Positions 27,064 to 35,198 of a stretch of 64,000 nt of DNA are shown one piece after another. Numbering within the stretch: position 1 is the stretch's first letter; each line of letters begins with the position of its first letter. The translations under genes and the position numbers were made by a program. The notes under the pieces are model-generated. The model did not search any database, had not been told where the DNA came from, and worked only from the letters and a program-made list of their open reading frames with translations. Source of the DNA: CALAZP01 sp964410725 (lineage in GTDB: Bacteria; Bacteroidota; Bacteroidia; Chitinophagales; Saprospiraceae); assembly GCA_964410725.1 (NCBI GenBank), contig CAYPID010000003.1:1-64000 (forward strand), written 5' to 3'.

Positions 27064-27948
27064 TTATTTATTTCTTTTGTCCACCCCCCATGCCAATTTA
27101 CTCCTGATGGTTTTTGGAAAACTAGCATCCTCCATTCTTACTAAATAAAGAGGATGCTGATATTTTTTTATTTTGAGTTGATGTGCAGCAGTTATTGGTT
27201 CATAGCGCGCATCCAATGTGCACAGAAAATTTTCTGTTCTCCCTTCTATTTCTAGTGAAATTTCAGATTGATCTGAAACAACTATCGGCCTTATATTTAG
27301 GTTATGTGGTGCAATAGGTGTTATTATGAAATTTCCACTCCCTGGAAATACAATTGGACCACCACAACTCAATGAATATCCAGTAGACCCAGTTGGAGTA
27401 GAAATAATTAAACCATCTCCCCAATATGAATTCAGATAAGCTCCATTTATATAGGTATGAATGGTCACCATTGATGAAGTATCTCGCTTTGAGACCGTAA
27501 TGTCATTTAAGGCAAAAGGTAAATCCTCGAAAATTGGAAAATTAGAAGAAATCGTAAGAAGCGTCCTCGCTTCTTTGGTAAAAAGACCTTCCTTCAATGC
27601 CTTAACCGCCTCTTCTATCTTTTTTTTCTCAATACTTGCTAAAAACCCTAATCTTCCCACATTGATACCCATAATAGGAATACCACTGCCCTTAACATAA
27701 GTAAGGGCTCCAAGAATGGTTCCATCTCCACCTAGAGTAATAAAAAAGTCATAATTATCCTTTGTAATTGCCTCTTTATTAGATAATAAATGAGCGTTTT
27801 TAAATAAATCATCACCGATACTTAACTGATGGTAAATTTCTTTTGATAGATATATGGTAGCTTCAGCAGCTATCAAGCTACTGGTTAAAATATTCAGATA
27901 TTTTAATACAGAGTCACTTAATCTTCTGGCATAGACTATTACTTTCAT
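27064..27948 (-). CDS. nadK: NAD kinase
   Basis: Phosphorylates NAD to NADP. The 294-residue protein shows the signature FFITLGGDGTILGAL (GGDGT) near residue 73, INVGRLGFLAS, LNDITVSKRDTSSM and STPTGSTGYSLSCGGPIV in the C-terminal beta domain. All catalytic elements are present. It lies between the CBS protein (3 nt gap) and the unknown membrane protein, an order I associate with Bacteroidota genomes. Confidence 0.96.
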   Translation of the reverse strand: MKVIVYARRLSDSVLKYLNILTSSLIAAEATIYLSKEIYHQLSIGDDLFKNAHLLSNKEAITKDNYDFFITLGGDGTILGALTYVKGSGIPIMGINVGRLGFLASIEKKKIEEAVKALKEGLFTKEARTLLTISSNFPIFEDLPFALNDITVSKRDTSSMVTIHTYINGAYLNSYWGDGLIISTPTGSTGYSLSCGGPIVFPGSGNFIITPIAPHNLNIRPIVVSDQSEISLEIEGRTENFLCTLDARYEPITAAHQLKIKKYQHPLYLVRMEDASFPKTIRSKLAWGVDKRNK

Positions 27949-27951
27949 GAA

Positions 27952-28614
27952 TTACACATTCAAGTAGGTCATTAAGGAATCATATCTTTCCTTTAATCCA
28001 CCCATATTATCCTTTTCTGTAAATATGGCATCAACTAAATACCCATATCGTTCGAAAGTTCGCTCTAAGGATTCCAGATTCAGACTATCCACTTTAATGG
28101 TAATTTTTAACTCTTGAGTCGTCTCATCGTAGTCATTGATAAAAAAATGAAGTAAGTTGAATCCCTCCATTTCTATAATTCTTGAGATTTCACTAAAAGA
28201 ATAATCATTTCTCTTCCCCTTCAGAACTAAAATACCACCTATTTCACCTAGGGTGGTATTTTTAATTAAATAATTCAAACACGTATCCATTTTCACGCTA
28301 CCGATATACTTCAAGTTAGAATCTACTACTGGTAATATTTCTATTTGGAAATTTTGACTTATTCTTATTGCTTCTAATATATTGTCTTGAGGTTTTATAT
28401 AAACATCCTTTTGCAGCTTTACTGCCGTAAGTGTTTCAATATCCCCTGTATAATTTTTTAATTCTTCTATTTTAACTAATCCCAGATAATCTCCAGAACT
28501 GGTAAGCGGAAGTTGAGAAAATCCATAGTTGGTAAAAATCTTGCGTGCACTTTTAACAGACTGCGTTGTGGTCAAAAATGGGATTCCTTTATCTATTAAT
28601 TGATCAACATTCAT
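27952..28614 (-). CDS. CBS-domain protein
   Basis: A 220-residue cytosolic protein. Two CBS motifs occupy residues 1-130 (TTTQSVKSARKIFTNYGFSQLPLTSS and IKPQDNILEAIRISQNFQIEILPVVD). The C-terminal 80 residues look like an ACT-like fold (ISRIIEMEGFNLLHFFIND, LKITIKVDSLNLESLERTFERYGY). CBS pairs bind adenine nucleotides, so a role as an energy or nucleotide sensor near nadK is plausible but unproven. It stands 3 nt from both neighbours' coding sequence in the dtd operon. Confidence 0.82.
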   Translation of the reverse strand: MNVDQLIDKGIPFLTTTQSVKSARKIFTNYGFSQLPLTSSGDYLGLVKIEELKNYTGDIETLTAVKLQKDVYIKPQDNILEAIRISQNFQIEILPVVDSNLKYIGSVKMDTCLNYLIKNTTLGEIGGILVLKGKRNDYSFSEISRIIEMEGFNLLHFFINDYDETTQELKITIKVDSLNLESLERTFERYGYLVDAIFTEKDNMGGLKERYDSLMTYLNV

Positions 28615-28617
28615 AGG

Positions 28618-29337
28618 CTACCTATTCAATAATTTTTCCTTTTCTTTAAGAAACTCAGAATTAGTTAATAAACCTCGCTTTTTTAACAAATGCAGTTGAT
28701 CTATTTGATCTTCTATTTCAAATTGTTCTTCCGCCGAATTACTATAAATAGTTTGATCAATAAGCCTGTAACCATTTTGTTCAAATTTTTTAAACTGTGG
28801 TTGAACTCTTAAAAATGATAGGGCCTCATGCGAACGGATTTTATTAAAATCATTAAACCCATTGGCAACTGACCTGTCCAAGTGAAAATAACCCTTTTCT
28901 ACATTTTCCAACAAAGAATAAGTGCATGCCAAATTAAAATGTACCGCCAGATCATTAGGCAAAAGATCCAAAGCTTTATTGAACTGCTCTATAGCACCCT
29001 GATAATCATAATTCTTAAACTTCTCCTTTCCTTCATTCTTATACACATCCGCCCTGGAAATATTCTTTTTAGTCACTCTATTTGGTCTAGTGCTTTCCTT
29101 TTTTCGAGTTACAACCTCTCTTCGTACTGCTTTGTAATACTCTTTATTGTACTTGATATTAAAATTTTCCTTGTCCATGGAAAAAAATACTATAGCATCA
29201 ATAAATGAAATGAGCCAAGAAATAGGAAGAAAAATCAAATAAAATATCCCTAATCCAGTTTGACCCAAATAAAATCTGTGGATTCCAAAAAACCCAAAAA
29301 AAAGCGCCAATAAACCCGCAATATTTTTATTTTTCAT
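28618..29337 (-). CDS. TM2-domain, TPR and SHOCT protein
   Basis: Membrane protein whose N-terminus is a TM2 domain (LLALFFGFFGIHRFYLGQTGLG, then a second hydrophobic helix). A basic linker and a TPR pair follow (GKEKFKNYDYQGAIEQFNKAL, NDLAVHFNLACTYSLL). The last 30 residues look like a SHOCT motif (EIEDQIDQLHLLKKRGLLTNSEF). SHOCT tails are thought to mediate oligomerisation. Function is unknown. The start overlaps the SpoIIE phosphatase stop as ATGA. Confidence 0.78.
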   Translation of the reverse strand: MKNKNIAGLLALFFGFFGIHRFYLGQTGLGIFYLIFLPISWLISFIDAIVFFSMDKENFNIKYNKEYYKAVRREVVTRKKESTRPNRVTKKNISRADVYKNEGKEKFKNYDYQGAIEQFNKALDLLPNDLAVHFNLACTYSLLENVEKGYFHLDRSVANGFNDFNKIRSHEALSFLRVQPQFKKFEQNGYRLIDQTIYSNSAEEQFEIEDQIDQLHLLKKRGLLTNSEFLKEKEKLLNR

Positions 29338-30584
29338 CTAAACAATTTACAAGATAAAACAGTGAAATCATCTGGATAGGTATTTGAACCTTTAAATTTT
29401 TCAATTTCTATCATCAAACTTTTATTAAAGTCTGATGCGGATAAATAATGATATTGTTTTACAAAATCATATAGAAATTCTGGTTTTAAAAACTCATCAT
29501 CCTCATTCTTTAAATCAGTTAATCCATCTGTGTAAGTTAAGATAAAAGCATTTTCGTCTAATGTTTCTTCTCCTATTTCTATGTCAGTTATTTCTTTAAA
29601 TGAACCCAAAAATGTACTACCCTTCTTCAATAAATGAATGTTTCCTTTATTGTATATAACGGGCCAACTATGACCAGCATTAACATACTTTAGCTTTTTG
29701 GTTTTGTAATTAAATTCTCCAATAAAGAGTGTAATATACTTATCTCCCTCTGTTATAAGATTCACAGATTTATTCAAATCAATAATGAAATTGTCAAGTT
29801 GTTCGCTTTTATTAATTAAGGTGTGAAAATTAGCTTGAAAATTAGCCATTAAAATTGCAGCAGCAACACCCTTTCCAGATATGTCTCCAATACAGAATAC
29901 CACCTTATCTTCTCCATCTGCTGATATCACATCATAATAATCCCCCCCAACACCATAATGTGGTTTGTATATACAATCAAATTCATACCACTTTGTATTT
30001 GGTAATTCTTTTGGAATTAACATCCTTTGCATTTCACCAGCCAACTCCATTTCTTTTCTCATCCGTTCCTGCTCCAATTGTTTTTTAAACAATCTCTTAT
30101 TTTCTATTGCAACAGCTATGATATTTGTGATGGCCGTGATGAATTGGACTTTTGCATACATATCATCCTCAGCTTCAAAATTACCTATTAGTACATAGGC
30201 TATAGGGTTTTTCTTATGCTGGACAGGGATAATCACGTCAAAAGTTGCTATATACGGATCTACCTCCTTTTCAATTAGTTTTAACCTGTTGTAATATTCT
30301 AGTCTATTACCTATTTTTAAGTTCTGCTCTTCTTTATTTAAACCAATCCACGTAGTACATACCCACTCTTCATTTTCCTTTACATACAAAGCCATTCTTG
30401 ATATACCAATCTCCCAACTCAAAAAAGATTTGTACATTTTAAATAACTCGGTTGCTGATATATTATTATTGATGGCTTGTGTCATATTAAGTAACCCATT
30501 CAATTGAAGTTGCTTCAGATGTAATGCCCGTTGCAATAATTCTGTGGAATTGAATGACTTCTTTATTTGTGAAAAATCTGACAT
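29334..30584 (-). CDS. GAF-like domain PP2C/SpoIIE protein phosphatase
   Basis: The 416-residue protein has an N-terminal GAF-like sensor region (about 40-170), a coiled linker with QMRKEMELAGEMQRMLIP-like spacing, and a SpoIIE/RsbU phosphatase domain. Metal-binding residues are seen in GGDYYDVI, GDISGKGVAAAILMANFQA and YTDGLTDLKNEDDEF. RsbU-type enzymes dephosphorylate anti-anti-sigma factors in partner-switching networks. No such factor is in the window, but an RsbW-like kinase is encoded at 54435-54821. It lies 3 nt after mazG and overlaps the TM2 gene. Confidence 0.88.
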   Translation of the reverse strand: MSDFSQIKKSFNSTELLQRALHLKQLQLNGLLNMTQAINNNISATELFKMYKSFLSWEIGISRMALYVKENEEWVCTTWIGLNKEEQNLKIGNRLEYYNRLKLIEKEVDPYIATFDVIIPVQHKKNPIAYVLIGNFEAEDDMYAKVQFITAITNIIAVAIENKRLFKKQLEQERMRKEMELAGEMQRMLIPKELPNTKWYEFDCIYKPHYGVGGDYYDVISADGEDKVVFCIGDISGKGVAAAILMANFQANFHTLINKSEQLDNFIIDLNKSVNLITEGDKYITLFIGEFNYKTKKLKYVNAGHSWPVIYNKGNIHLLKKGSTFLGSFKEITDIEIGEETLDENAFILTYTDGLTDLKNEDDEFLKPEFLYDFVKQYHYLSASDFNKSLMIEIEKFKGSNTYPDDFTVLSCKLFR

Positions 30585-30587
30585 TAA

Positions 30588-30926
30588 TTACCTTAGTTTA
30601 TCGTTATTAACATGTCTTTTTGCATCCCTCTTAGTTTTTTTATTCAAATTCTCAGTAATAGCCTCTTTTAAATCGATTTCCATTTGGTTGGCTAAACAAG
30701 TCAAAACAAATAACACATCAGCCATCTCATCAGCAATAGCTTTCTTTATATCTCCAGGCCTTTTACCCTCTTTAAAAGTTTGCTCTCCATATTCTCTTGC
30801 TATTAATCTAGCTACCTCCCCAATCTCTTCAATGAGTAAAAGTGCATTGGTCTTTTCATCGAAGTACCTAATGCCATACTCTTTTATCCAATGTTCAACC
30901 GCTTCTTGATATTGTTCAATAGTCAT
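30588..30926 (-). CDS. MazG-like nucleotide pyrophosphohydrolase
   Basis: Small all-helical NTP pyrophosphatase (112 residues), the single-domain MazG class. Metal-binding motifs are visible as LLIEEIGEVARLIARE (EExxE) and KAIADEMADVLFVLTCLAN (ExxD). It removes abnormal nucleotides from the pool. It starts directly after dtd (no gap), so the first two genes of the operon are both quality-control enzymes. Confidence 0.88.
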   Translation of the reverse strand: MTIEQYQEAVEHWIKEYGIRYFDEKTNALLLIEEIGEVARLIAREYGEQTFKEGKRPGDIKKAIADEMADVLFVLTCLANQMEIDLKEAITENLNKKTKRDAKRHVNNDKLR

Positions 30927-31379
30927 TTATTCTCTGTTTTTGGAATCCAAAAGTATAGTTACTGGACCCTCGTTTGTCAATTGAATTTTCATGTCAGCTC
31001 CAAACTGTCCAGTCTTAATTTCCATATTTGACAAATGACTTAGCGTTTCTACTAATTTCTCAAAAATTGGCTTTGATATTGAACTATTTGCAGCTTTAAT
31101 ATAGGATGGTCTATTTCCTTTTTTGGTGCTTGCCAAAAGTGTAAATTGGCTAACTAACATTATTTCTAACTTTTCTTCTAATACGCTACAATTCATGATA
31201 CCGTTTAAATCATCAAATATTCTCATATTCAAAACCTTTCTACATATCCAATCAATATCGCTCTCAGTATCATTATTTGCAATACCAACTAAAACAAGTA
31301 GTCCCTTTCCTATACGGCTGAATTCATTACCATCAATTCGTAAAGTACATTCACTTACTCGTTGCAAAACAGCTCTCAT
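30927..31379 (-). CDS. dtd: D-aminoacyl-tRNA deacylase
   Basis: Hydrolyses D-amino acids wrongly charged on tRNA. Length 150 is typical. Motifs seen: MRAVLQRVSECTLRIDG at the N-terminus, LMLVSQFTLLAS-like segment (MLVSQFTLLASTKKGNRPSY) with the catalytic SQFTL, and the cross-subunit GPVT motif in NEGPVTILLD. It is the first gene of a nine-gene minus-strand operon that starts at the proposed origin region. Confidence 0.96.
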   Translation of the reverse strand: MRAVLQRVSECTLRIDGNEFSRIGKGLLVLVGIANNDTESDIDWICRKVLNMRIFDDLNGIMNCSVLEEKLEIMLVSQFTLLASTKKGNRPSYIKAANSSISKPIFEKLVETLSHLSNMEIKTGQFGADMKIQLTNEGPVTILLDSKNRE

Positions 31380-31792
31380 ATTTAGTTATAAACAGTTTAA
31401 TTTTTAATAATACGTAAATAAAACAATCAAAAATAGTTATGAAAATCAGTTTTCCACCATAAATGTTAATTACTTTGTTTATGAGTCTTGGGGTAAAGTA
31501 AAATATGGGGTAGTTATCAAAATCTCGATGTTTTCTTACAATAGTGTAACCAAAATAAACAGGTGTATCAAATGATAAATTTCATTAATTTATTTTTAAT
31601 AAAATGTTTATTTCGTTATCTGTATCCTTCAAGAATCAGCCTAATTAAAAAAATATGAATGTGTATTAAATGTGGAAAAAATTTTATCAACATTTAAACA
31701 TATCTGATGATGAGTGTTTCTTTTTAAATTAACATTTTAATATTAATCGGATTAAGAATGAGTTTAAATCTTTAAACGAAAAATTTAAAAAA
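31380..31792. other. AT-rich divergent intergenic region; candidate replication origin
   Basis: A 413-bp AT-rich region between divergent dtd and ctaA with no credible coding frame. Three DnaA-box-like 9-mers lie in 33 bp: TGTGTATTA (31660-31668, inverse of TAATACACA), TGTGGAAAA (31671-31679, inverse of TTTTCCACA) and TTATCAACA (31684-31692). Each differs by one base from TTATnCACA or TTATCCACA. Weaker matches occur at 31450-31458. By eye, plus-strand skew changes from C>G to G>C between about 30 and 34 kb, the polarity expected at an origin. A minus-strand -7-like TATTTTTG for dtd lies at 31428-31435. Confidence 0.45.
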
Positions 31793-32842
31793 ATGACTAA
31801 TAAATCAGTTGGTTATTGGCTCATGGTAGGTGTAATAATGATATTTATTCAAATCATAATAGGCGGTGTAACTAGGCTGACAGGATCTGGATTATCTATT
31901 ACTAAGTGGGAAATCGTCACTGGTTCGATTCCTCCTTTGAATGAGGAAGCATGGTTGAGTGAGTTTGATTTATACAAAGAAACGCCTCAGTATAAGATGA
32001 TTAATGATGGTATGAATTTAAGTGAATTCAAATTCATTTATTTCTGGGAGTATTTTCATCGCTTATGGGCAAGAATTATGGGTATTGTATTTCTTATCCC
32101 CTTTTTGTATTTTCTATATGCAGGCTATCTGAATAAAATTCTCAAAAGGAGACTTCTCATTGTTTTCCTATTAGCTGCTACCGTCGCTAGTTTCGGCTGG
32201 ATTATGGTAGCTTCTGGTTTGATTGAAAGACCCTGGGTAAATGCTTATAAGCTTGCATTACATTTAACCTTGGCTGTGATTACCCTTGTTTATTTATTCT
32301 GGGTTTATTTGGAGGAATTTCAATCATCAAAAGTTGTAATTAAAAGGAATTTACATAACAGAATATTACTTCCTTTAGGTGTATTACTTTTCGTCCAGCT
32401 GTTCTTGGGAGGTATTATGTCTGGAGTAAAGGCTGCCCTGGTATATCCTACTTGGCCTGATCTTCATGGGGAGTATTTCCCAGCCGTCCTTTTTGATATT
32501 GAAAGTTGGAGTGTTTTCAACTTTGTAAACTATGATAAAGGTATTTTTTTTCCTGCCTTAATTCAGGTATTACATAGAATGAATGGTTACTTAATTTTTA
32601 TTTTGGGAGTAATTTTTATTTATAATGTATTTAAACAAAGCGAAAATTATAAATTACGATTTAAGGGGATTTTATGGTTTCTAGTCCTTTTAATACAGAT
32701 TATATTAGGTGTAGTGGTTCTAGTAAAAAGTATTGGTACTATTCCTGTTAGTTTTGGAGTTTTTCATCAAGCCGTTGCGATACTTTTAATATTGATATTT
32801 ACTTCTATTTATTTTTCTACGTCTAAGACTAATGGAAATTAA
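31793..32842 (+). CDS. ctaA: Heme A synthase (COX15/CtaA)
   Basis: Converts heme O to heme A for aa3-type cytochrome oxidase, so the organism respires aerobically. The 349-residue protein has about eight membrane helices. Family marks are IIGGVTRLTGSGLSITKWE at the N-terminus, the heme-ligating histidines in WEYFHRLWAR and LALHLTLAV, and in the second half IQVLHRMNGYLI and GVFHQAVAILL. The gene overlaps aat by 11 nt, and the two are probably co-transcribed. Confidence 0.95.
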   Translation: MTNKSVGYWLMVGVIMIFIQIIIGGVTRLTGSGLSITKWEIVTGSIPPLNEEAWLSEFDLYKETPQYKMINDGMNLSEFKFIYFWEYFHRLWARIMGIVFLIPFLYFLYAGYLNKILKRRLLIVFLLAATVASFGWIMVASGLIERPWVNAYKLALHLTLAVITLVYLFWVYLEEFQSSKVVIKRNLHNRILLPLGVLLFVQLFLGGIMSGVKAALVYPTWPDLHGEYFPAVLFDIESWSVFNFVNYDKGIFFPALIQVLHRMNGYLIFILGVIFIYNVFKQSENYKLRFKGILWFLVLLIQIILGVVVLVKSIGTIPVSFGVFHQAVAILLILIFTSIYFSTSKTNGN

Positions 32843-33512
32843 AGTTTTGGGTATTAACGATCCTTTTCCTCCATTAAATAGTGCCGATGCCAATGGACTA
32901 TTGGCTATAGGGGCTGATTTATCTTCTTCTAGACTTATTTTGGCGTATAAATCAGGTATTTTTCCTTGGTTTTCAGAATATGATCCTATTCTATGGTACA
33001 GCCCTGATCCTAGGTTTGTTCTTTTTCCAGATGATTTGATTATTAGTAAGAGTATGAGAACTTATTTTAATAATCGTAAATTCAGAGTGACTTACGATAC
33101 TAATTTTAAAGAAGTAATTCAATCCTGTGCATCTATTCCTAGGAAATTTCAATTGGGAACTTGGATTACTTCAGATATGATTAAGGCTTATAATAGATTA
33201 TATGAAATGGGATGTGCACATTCAGTGGAAGTTTGGGAGGGTGATAAATTGGTGGGTGGACTCTATGGCATTTCCATTGGAAAGATTTTTTTTGGGGAAT
33301 CTATGTTCTCCTATGTATCTAATGCAAGTAAGTTTGGTTTTATTTCTCTTGTATGTAAATTGAAACGGGAGAACTATTTACTCATTGATTGCCAACAAAA
33401 GACCAATCATTTGGTTTCTCTTGGTGCTACTGGGATTAAAAGGAGCTCATTTCTAAATTATTTAAAAATTAACTCTAAATTCCCAGATGATTTTCGTTCG
33501 TGGAGTAATTAA
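32832..33512 (+). CDS. aat: Leucyl/phenylalanyl-tRNA--protein transferase
   Basis: Adds Leu or Phe to proteins with N-terminal Lys or Arg, making N-degrons read by ClpS. The 226-residue protein shows FPPLNSADANGLLAIGADLS, the conserved GIFPWFSEYDPILWYSPDPRFV and a central GGLYGISIGKIFFGESMFS. The C-terminal IDCQQKTNHLVSLGA matches the family's DCQ..T.HL.SLGA. It overlaps ctaA by 11 nt and is followed by bcp. ClpS is encoded at 20616-20900. Confidence 0.96.
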   Translation: MEIKVLGINDPFPPLNSADANGLLAIGADLSSSRLILAYKSGIFPWFSEYDPILWYSPDPRFVLFPDDLIISKSMRTYFNNRKFRVTYDTNFKEVIQSCASIPRKFQLGTWITSDMIKAYNRLYEMGCAHSVEVWEGDKLVGGLYGISIGKIFFGESMFSYVSNASKFGFISLVCKLKRENYLLIDCQQKTNHLVSLGATGIKRSSFLNYLKINSKFPDDFRSWSN

Positions 33513-33523
33513 AAATTTTGGAT

Positions 33524-33979
33524 ATGATTAATGTAGGTGATAAAATTCCATCCTTTAAGGTATTAAATCAAGATGACGTAACAGTTTTTAGTGAGCAATT
33601 ACTTGGTAAAAAATTGATATTATTTTTTTACCCTAAGGATGATACACCTGGCTGCACCGCGGAAGCGTGTAGTCTTAGAGATGGTTTTGGCCTATTAACA
33701 GGTTTAGGATATACTTTATTAGGTATAAGCCCAGATACATCTAGTAAGCATAGAAAATTTATAGAAAAGCATAGTCTTCCTTTCCAATTATTGGCTGATA
33801 CTGATCATAAAATGATGGAGGATTTTGGAGTCTGGGGTGAAAAGAGTATGTACGGTAAGAAGTACATGGGGGTAATTAGGACCACTATAGTTGTTGATGA
33901 AAATGGATTAGTTACCCATATAGTCAGCAAGGTAAAAACGAAAGATCACTCTACTCAGCTATTAGATTTGCTTAGCTAA
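33524..33979 (+). CDS. bcp: Peroxiredoxin, Bcp/PrxQ class
   Basis: Thioredoxin-dependent peroxide reductase. The signature FFYPKDDTPGCTAEACSLRD holds the peroxidatic Cys and a resolving Cys five residues later, the atypical 2-Cys Bcp arrangement. VVDENGLVTHIVSKVKTKDH closes the fold. I placed the start at ATG 33524; a TTG two codons earlier is less likely. It is 11 nt after aat and convergent with the DUF3127 gene. Confidence 0.93.
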   Translation: MINVGDKIPSFKVLNQDDVTVFSEQLLGKKLILFFYPKDDTPGCTAEACSLRDGFGLLTGLGYTLLGISPDTSSKHRKFIEKHSLPFQLLADTDHKMMEDFGVWGEKSMYGKKYMGVIRTTIVVDENGLVTHIVSKVKTKDHSTQLLDLLS

Positions 33980-33994
33980 TTAATTTTTAATTAG
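33976..33994. terminator. Small AT-only hairpin between convergent genes
   Basis: CTAATTA (33976-33982) and TAATTAG (33988-33994) form a 7-bp stem with a 5-nt loop that overlaps the stop codons of bcp and the DUF3127 gene. It could act weakly in both directions, but the stem holds only one G-C pair. Confidence 0.25.
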
Positions 33995-34347
33995 AATGGA
34001 AGATCATCATCTTCTTGTTGGTCTAAATTAATAGGTTCATCGTTAGCTGTTGGAAAATTATCGGGTGCATCTGATGGGGTATCTGCTTCTTGTACTTTCC
34101 ATGCATTTAAATTGGTGAAGTATTTGCCATTCCATTCTCTGCCTCTTAAATCAAAGCTTACCTTTATCTTTTGGCCTTCTGAGTAGTTATCAATTAGGGA
34201 ACATCGGTCTTGTACGAGCTGGAATTTTATAAATTGCGGATAATTTCCATCTTGTATTTCTAATATCATTTCCCTCGCTTGAAAAGTATCAGTTTTATTT
34301 TCTGTATCAAACTTTTTGTGTAAAACACCTTCAATTTCAAAAGACAT
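33991..34347 (-). CDS. DUF3127 protein with SSB-like acidic C-terminal tip
   Basis: A 118-residue protein of the DUF3127 family, common in Bacteroidota and of unknown function. Residues 1-85 look like an OB-fold (EIEGVLHKKFDTEN, FIKFQLVQDRCSLIDNY, KVSFDLRGREWNGKYFTNLNAWKV). A disordered linker rich in P, D and N follows. The protein ends EDDDLPF, closely resembling the SSB tail DDDIPF that recruits SSB partner proteins. I infer binding to single-stranded DNA or RNA and to the SSB interactome. It is 4 nt upstream of nothing else on its strand but follows rsmG. Confidence 0.82.
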   Translation of the reverse strand: MSFEIEGVLHKKFDTENKTDTFQAREMILEIQDGNYPQFIKFQLVQDRCSLIDNYSEGQKIKVSFDLRGREWNGKYFTNLNAWKVQEADTPSDAPDNFPTANDEPINLDQQEDDDLPF

Positions 34348-34351
34348 AGAA

Positions 34352-34981
34352 TTATTTTTGTACGTAAACTACATATTTATCTTCAAAAAAAGGCTCCTTA
34401 AATTTTGATGTTATTTTATGAGTTTCATAATATGAACCTTTAGGTAAATTCTTTATTTCTTTGCTGATATCCCCTCCTTTTAGACATATTAATCCATTTG
34501 GGTAGCTGTTTTTTTGAATTCTATCATTAATTAGTTTGTGAGATAACTTCCATAAGTCAGGTAAATTTGTTACTGCTCTGCTTATTACAAATTGGTATCT
34601 ATTAATGGTTTCTTCTGCTCTTACGTGTGTTGCTTCTACATTTTTCAGATTTAGTTGCTGGACCATTTCTTGGACAATTTCTATTTTTTTTCTCCGAGCG
34701 TCAATGAGGTGGAATATACATTCTGGTCTTAGTATTGCTAAAGGTAGACCTGGTAACCCACCACCGGTTCCCAAATCTAAAATGCTAGTTGATGGTTTAA
34801 AATCATACCATTTTAAAATAGTTAGTGAATGTAGTATGTGATGTTCATAGACATTTTGAATATCTTTTCTTGATATGATATTTACTTTGTGGTTAGATTC
34901 TTTTAATAATTCTCCTAATGATTCTAATAGAGTGTACTGATTATCAGATAAATCAGGGAAATATTTTTTAATTGTCTTCAT
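34352..34981 (-). CDS. rsmG: 16S rRNA (guanine-N7)-methyltransferase RsmG
   Basis: SAM-dependent methyltransferase for G527 of 16S rRNA (formerly GidB). The motif I SILDLGTGGGLPGLPLAIL is clear, followed by FHLIDARRKKIEIVQEMV and VISRAVTNLPDLW. Length 209 is typical. I chose ATG 34981; a TTG codon precedes it. The start lies inside the end of the small DUF4834 gene (14-nt overlap). In many bacteria rsmG lies near the replication origin, in keeping with the origin proposed 3 kb away. Confidence 0.95.
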   Translation of the reverse strand: MKTIKKYFPDLSDNQYTLLESLGELLKESNHKVNIISRKDIQNVYEHHILHSLTILKWYDFKPSTSILDLGTGGGLPGLPLAILRPECIFHLIDARRKKIEIVQEMVQQLNLKNVEATHVRAEETINRYQFVISRAVTNLPDLWKLSHKLINDRIQKNSYPNGLICLKGGDISKEIKNLPKGSYYETHKITSKFKEPFFEDKYVVYVQK

Positions 34982-35129
34982 CAACTTCTGTGTAATCTAT
35001 AAACTCCCCATCATCCGTATTTTTTTTCTTAGTTTGAGTTGTATCATGGGGTCCTTTAATAAGACTCGAACCACCCAAGAAATATCTATATACTACATAT
35101 ACTACGAGTAAGGTCAATATGAATTTCAA
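34968..35129 (-). CDS. Small DUF4834-type membrane protein
   Basis: A 53-residue open frame on the minus strand, short enough to be missed by most gene callers. From the TTG at 35127-35129 it reads an N-terminal hydrophobic helix (KFILTLLVVYVVYRYFLGG), a polar middle with KKK, and the C-terminal DGEFIDYTEVDEDN. The GEFIDYEEV-like tail after a single helix is what I recall of DUF4834 proteins of Bacteroidota. It overlaps rsmG by 14 nt. There is no in-frame ATG upstream before a stop, so the start is TTG. Function unknown. Confidence 0.6.
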   Translation of the reverse strand: MKFILTLLVVYVVYRYFLGGSSLIKGPHDTTQTKKKNTDDGEFIDYTEVDEDN

Positions 35130-35152
35130 TTTTTCAATTTTTTTAGTTCATA

Positions 35153-35160
35153 CAAATCTA
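35153..35160 (-). promoter_or_regulatory. -7 box (TAGATTTG) for the DUF4834-rsmG-DUF3127 unit
   Basis: Minus strand TAGATTTG matches TAnnTTTG, placed about 24 nt before the DUF4834 start. No good TTTG is seen at the -33 position, so it is tentative. Confidence 0.35.
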
Positions 35161-35198
35161 AAGGAAAATTTAGTTATATGTAGATGCCCTTATTTTTC

